DNA of 8,026 nt from an uncultured Collinsella sp. (lineage in GTDB: Bacteria; Actinomycetota; Coriobacteriia; Coriobacteriales; Coriobacteriaceae), in assembly GCA_900549185.1 (NCBI GenBank), contig URNM01000085.1, forward strand, positions 1 through 8,026, in the 5' to 3' direction. A program made the position numbers and the translations under genes. The notes under the pieces are model-generated. The model was not told the origin of the DNA. It saw nothing but the letters and a program-made list of their open reading frames with translations, and did no database searches. Each line of letters starts with the position of its first letter. Position 1 is the first letter of the stretch. Below, piece after piece: positions 5,419 through 8,026 of this stretch.

Positions 5419-7215
5419 GTGTCTGAACAGGAGTATTGCAACAGTGCGGATACTTTTGGTGTACGGCTTGTCAACCATGTCGATGATGCGGTTTTGCCGG
5501 TCGGTGTGCATGATTTTGCCGATGCCATTGGTCGTTGCATGCTGATCGATAAGACCATGTTTATTGCCGATGTGCTGGACTGCGACGCGTCCGTCGTGGT
5601 GTGCTGTCGACCCGAGGGTTTTGGCAAGAACATGAACTTGTCGATGCTCAGGGCTTTTCTGGAGCGCCCCGCGGTCGGTCGCGCTGGTCAGAGTTTGTTT
5701 GCTTATGCTCAGATTTGGGATGCGGACGGCGGGCGCTATCGGGATGAGTACGCTTGCTATCCGGTGATATCGCTGGACTTTTCTGGCGCTGCGAGGCGTG
5801 GTGCCGCTGTTGCCGACGTCGTGCGTGATGCTCTTTCGGGCGAGTGCGCTCGCTTGTTGGCGCTCTTGGGGGCTCCGGATTTAACTCGAGATAAGGTGCG
5901 TCACATCGAACGCGTTGCGCGTGGTGTGGCGAGCGAGGGCGAGGTTGCCTCGGTGCTTGGTGTGCTCATTGAGATGCTGGAGATGGCTTGCGATGAGCAG
6001 GTTGTATTGCTCGTTGATGGGTACGATGCGGCGTGGTTGGGCCGTGCGAGCGCGTGGAACGCTTCCAGCGCCGATTCGGCGGAGCTATTTGATCGCGTGC
6101 TGTTCGAGGCCATTGCCGCTGCGCACGATTCGTTGCGGCTGACGTGTCTGATGGGGGAGTGTCCCGGCCCTGCCGAGGCGGCACTTTCTTCGCGCGGCTG
6201 CTCGTATTGTCTATCGACGCCGCTTTCGATCTGGTGTGACCGTTGGTTCGGCTTTTCGGATGTCGAGGTCCAGGCTCTGTTGAATCATGCTGGGCGCGAG
6301 GAATACCTGGATGATGCGCGTGAATGGCTCGAGGGATATCGGTTTGGTAGGGCCTATTGCTCGAGTCCAGCTCGTGTGATCGGTTTTCTGGACCGTGGCT
6401 GCACGGCGCCTGTGCGTGCCGATCTGTATGGGTATGCCGATTGCCTGAGTAGGGTAGTTGCCGGGTGGAATCTCGACCGCCTTTCGGTCTTGTTCGATTT
6501 GCTCGAGGCCCATGGGTGCGTTGAGGTCCCGCTTTGTTTGGGCGCTGTGGGGTCAGAGGCCTCGTCTGACGACGGCCTGTGGACGGAGCTGTACCTGTCC
6601 GGTTTCCTGACGACGGATATGACCGAAGAGCCGGAGCATGACAGTCGTCTCCGTGCTCTGCGGTTGCCCAATAGCGAGCTTCGCCAGGCCTTGCGTCTGG
6701 TGATTGTTGAGTGGTTTGAGTGCGCTGCCGAAGACATTCGAGACGTCGATGCGTTTCGTGACGGGTTGTGCCGTGGGGACGAGGATACGGTGAGGCAGGC
6801 ACTAGACCGCATCCTGGGAGATGCGGGAATCGGTTCGACCGACCCAGATGCGCCGCTGCCATATCACCTGCTCTTGCAAGGACTCTGCTTTGGATTGCCG
6901 GGCTATGCCAATCCCGCCTCGAGGCGAAAGTGTGGCACGGATCGCTGGGACATCCAGGTCTTTCCTACGGGCGCCGTGCTCGACGTGGCAGACACAATCG
7001 GTATGCTCGATGAGCGTCCGCTGATAACGATCAATATGATGTATGACCCCGATGTGGATGCGGTGGGGTTGGAATTGCTGGCCGTGCAGTCGTTACTCGA
7101 CATAGAGCGCGACTGCATCGACGAAATCCGTGTGCCACGACCAGGTGTCGGCCGCGTGCGCTGGGGGTTCGGGTTTGACGGGCAGCGTGTGGCTACGGTG
7201 TGCCAGCGGCTTTAA
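5419..7215 (+). CDS. AAA-ATPase-like/PDDEXK_9 family protein, degenerate active sites
   Basis: 598 residues with the layout of the AAA-ATPase-like plus C-terminal PD-(D/E)XK nuclease family common in gut bacteria. Landmarks in order: GVHDFADAI (29-37, usually GIxDF), IDKTMFI (43-49), RPEGFGKNMNLSML (64-77), YPVISLDFSG (114-123), VVLLVDGYD (195-203), GFSDVEVQALL (278-288), EWLEGYRFG (302-310), and a C-terminal RRKCGTDRWDIQV (502-514). The family norms RPRRFGKT, LIDEYD and the nuclease EFK are altered: Walker A has Asn71 for Thr/Ser, Walker B has Gly201 for Glu, and LITINMM (535-541) stands where the E-x-K is expected, while Asp511 is kept. The frame is open throughout, so this looks like a maintained pseudoenzyme rather than a decayed gene. 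GTG start with AGGGAG upstream. The biological role of the family is not established. Confidence 0.85.
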   Translation: MSEQEYCNSADTFGVRLVNHVDDAVLPVGVHDFADAIGRCMLIDKTMFIADVLDCDASVVVCCRPEGFGKNMNLSMLRAFLERPAVGRAGQSLFAYAQIWDADGGRYRDEYACYPVISLDFSGAARRGAAVADVVRDALSGECARLLALLGAPDLTRDKVRHIERVARGVASEGEVASVLGVLIEMLEMACDEQVVLLVDGYDAAWLGRASAWNASSADSAELFDRVLFEAIAAAHDSLRLTCLMGECPGPAEAALSSRGCSYCLSTPLSIWCDRWFGFSDVEVQALLNHAGREEYLDDAREWLEGYRFGRAYCSSPARVIGFLDRGCTAPVRADLYGYADCLSRVVAGWNLDRLSVLFDLLEAHGCVEVPLCLGAVGSEASSDDGLWTELYLSGFLTTDMTEEPEHDSRLRALRLPNSELRQALRLVIVEWFECAAEDIRDVDAFRDGLCRGDEDTVRQALDRILGDAGIGSTDPDAPLPYHLLLQGLCFGLPGYANPASRRKCGTDRWDIQVFPTGAVLDVADTIGMLDERPLITINMMYDPDVDAVGLELLAVQSLLDIERDCIDEIRVPRPGVGRVRWGFGFDGQRVATVCQRL

Positions 7216-7239
7216 GCGCCGAGGTGTTTCCGGCTTCCG
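7216..7239. other. 24-base gap between convergent genes
   Basis: Two genes end tail to tail here. No strong hairpin with a T-run is visible on either strand; only short GCCG/CGGC and CCGAG/CTCGG complementary pairs are present, the latter reaching into the glycosyltransferase 3' end. Transcripts from the two sides may therefore overlap. Confidence 0.5.
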
Positions 7240-8026
7240 TTACTCGGTATCCTTCATGGGCGGCATGGGCTTCCAATTGGGGTCCTTGATGATCTTGCGG
7301 GCATCTTTCATGCCGCGGCGCAGCGCCGGAATGCCGGTCTTAAAGCACTTGTCGACCGCGGCCAGGCGAATGAATTCCTTGCAGAAGGTTGCGGCATTGC
7401 CCAGGCGGAACAGCATGGGGTGGTAGTCACCGTAGATCTGCATATAGCGAGCGAGGAAGCCTCGGTTGCGCATGATGTAGTAGCGGTTGGTGTCGCTCGT
7501 GGAGTTGAGCTGTCGTTTGCCGGCGATGTCCCAGTTAGAGACGGCGCGGGCGCGTTTGAGCACCACGTCGGCAACTACAGCGGCGGGGAAGTGCTGGCTG
7601 GCGACATAGCCGTAGCAGGCGTCGTCGCCGTAGATGAAGAAGCGAGCGTCGGGCAGGCCGATCTTGTCGACTACGCGGCGCGAGAACAGGCCGCCCTCAA
7701 AGCACAGCTGGTTCATGGCGCGGTAGCCCTCGGGGCCCAAGTCCCACTTGGCGATGGGGTTGGGGATACCAAGCGAAAGGATGAGCTGGTATTGCCAAAA
7801 GAAGGCGCCGCCGTCGAAGTCTAGACGGGAACCCTGGATGACGTCGTAGCGGTCGGTCCACTTGGCCAGGCGCTCAATACCTTCAGGGATGACGAGCACG
7901 TCGTCGTCCATGACCCAGAACCACTGGGCGCCCAGGTCGTAGGCGCACTTGGTGCCGGCGGAGAAGCCACCCGCGCCGCCGCCGTTTTCAAGCTGCGGCG
8001 CGTAGATAACGCGGTCGGTGCCACCC
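7240..8026 (-). CDS. GT2-family glycosyltransferase (5' end off the window)
   Basis: 261 residues are visible, reading in from the right edge with no start codon inside the family's conserved N-terminal part; an internal ATG at 7909-7911 would cut the fold and is rejected. The visible part begins within the GT-A fold: ENGGGAGGFSAG (visible residues 13-24) followed by WFWVMDDD (35-42), where the DDD supplies the metal/nucleotide-sugar binding acidic residues, as in galactofuranosyl- and rhamnosyltransferase-like GT2 enzymes. A later IYGDDACYGY motif matches the second acidic region of this group. It probably transfers a sugar to a cell-surface polysaccharide or glycolipid at the cytoplasmic face. 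The donor cannot be told from sequence. Some tens of N-terminal residues are missing. Its operon partners lie to the right of the window. Confidence 0.9.
   Translation of the reverse strand, partial: GGTDRVIYAPQLENGGGAGGFSAGTKCAYDLGAQWFWVMDDDVLVIPEGIERLAKWTDRYDVIQGSRLDFDGGAFFWQYQLILSLGIPNPIAKWDLGPEGYRAMNQLCFEGGLFSRRVVDKIGLPDARFFIYGDDACYGYVASQHFPAAVVADVVLKRARAVSNWDIAGKRQLNSTSDTNRYYIMRNRGFLARYMQIYGDYHPMLFRLGNAATFCKEFIRLAAVDKCFKTGIPALRRGMKDARKIIKDPNWKPMPPMKDTE

Noticed and set aside
5966..6862. A 298-codon minus-strand open frame inside the AAA-ATPase-like gene
   Set aside because: His/Arg/Pro/Thr-rich composition with no motif, opposite a gene with clear family landmarks; a shadow frame.
7909..7911. 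Internal ATG as the start of the glycosyltransferase
   Set aside because: It lies just before the DDD motif; the conserved ENGGGAGGF block and part of the GT-A fold are upstream in the same open frame, which continues to the window edge.

Overview
The window looks like a chromosomal contig end from a high-GC Gram-positive gut actinobacterium, most plausibly a Collinsella-like member of the Coriobacteriia. That placement is inference. It rests on G/C-rich third positions in most genes, an Rrf2-sufC-sufB arrangement, a cell-wall protein with an LPXTG-type signal (MPKTG), and a GT2 glycosyltransferase of the actinobacterial surface-polysaccharide kind. Positions 1-49 are not genomic: they are an Illumina Nextera i5/transposase adapter left on the assembly, so genomic DNA starts at 50.

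Left part (50-2259, minus strand): sufC (ABC-type ATPase) followed 12 bases later by sufB (Fe-S scaffold), the first genes of a SUF iron-sulfur cluster assembly operon. sufB is cut by the adapter within a few residues of its natural C-terminus, and the rest of the operon lies off the contig. Divergent from sufC is an Rrf2-family regulator (2484-2915, plus) with three cysteines spaced like a [2Fe-2S] sensor. The 224-base intergenic region holds two inverted repeats and a direct repeat that are candidate operators. The obvious model is that the Rrf2 protein senses Fe-S status and controls both sufCB and itself.

Middle part (2927-5284, plus strand): immediately after the Rrf2 gene, probably in the same transcript, is a clearly AT-richer gene for an HI0074/HepT-like HEPN protein with an intact RX4HXY motif. 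No MntA-type nucleotidyltransferase partner lies beside it. Next is a secreted, sortase-anchored protein with a tentative lysozyme-like N-terminal domain, a roughly 250-residue low-complexity stalk and an MPKTG anchor. It ends at a convincing rho-independent terminator.

Right part (5419-8026): a 598-residue protein of the AAA-ATPase-like/PDDEXK_9 family keeps the family layout but has lost key residues in the Walker A, Walker B and nuclease motifs, so it looks like a pseudoenzyme. It converges, 24 bases apart, on a GT2 glycosyltransferase on the minus strand whose N-terminus runs off the window. No RNA genes, insertion sequences or CRISPR arrays were seen, and no gene-free stretch exceeds 300 bases.
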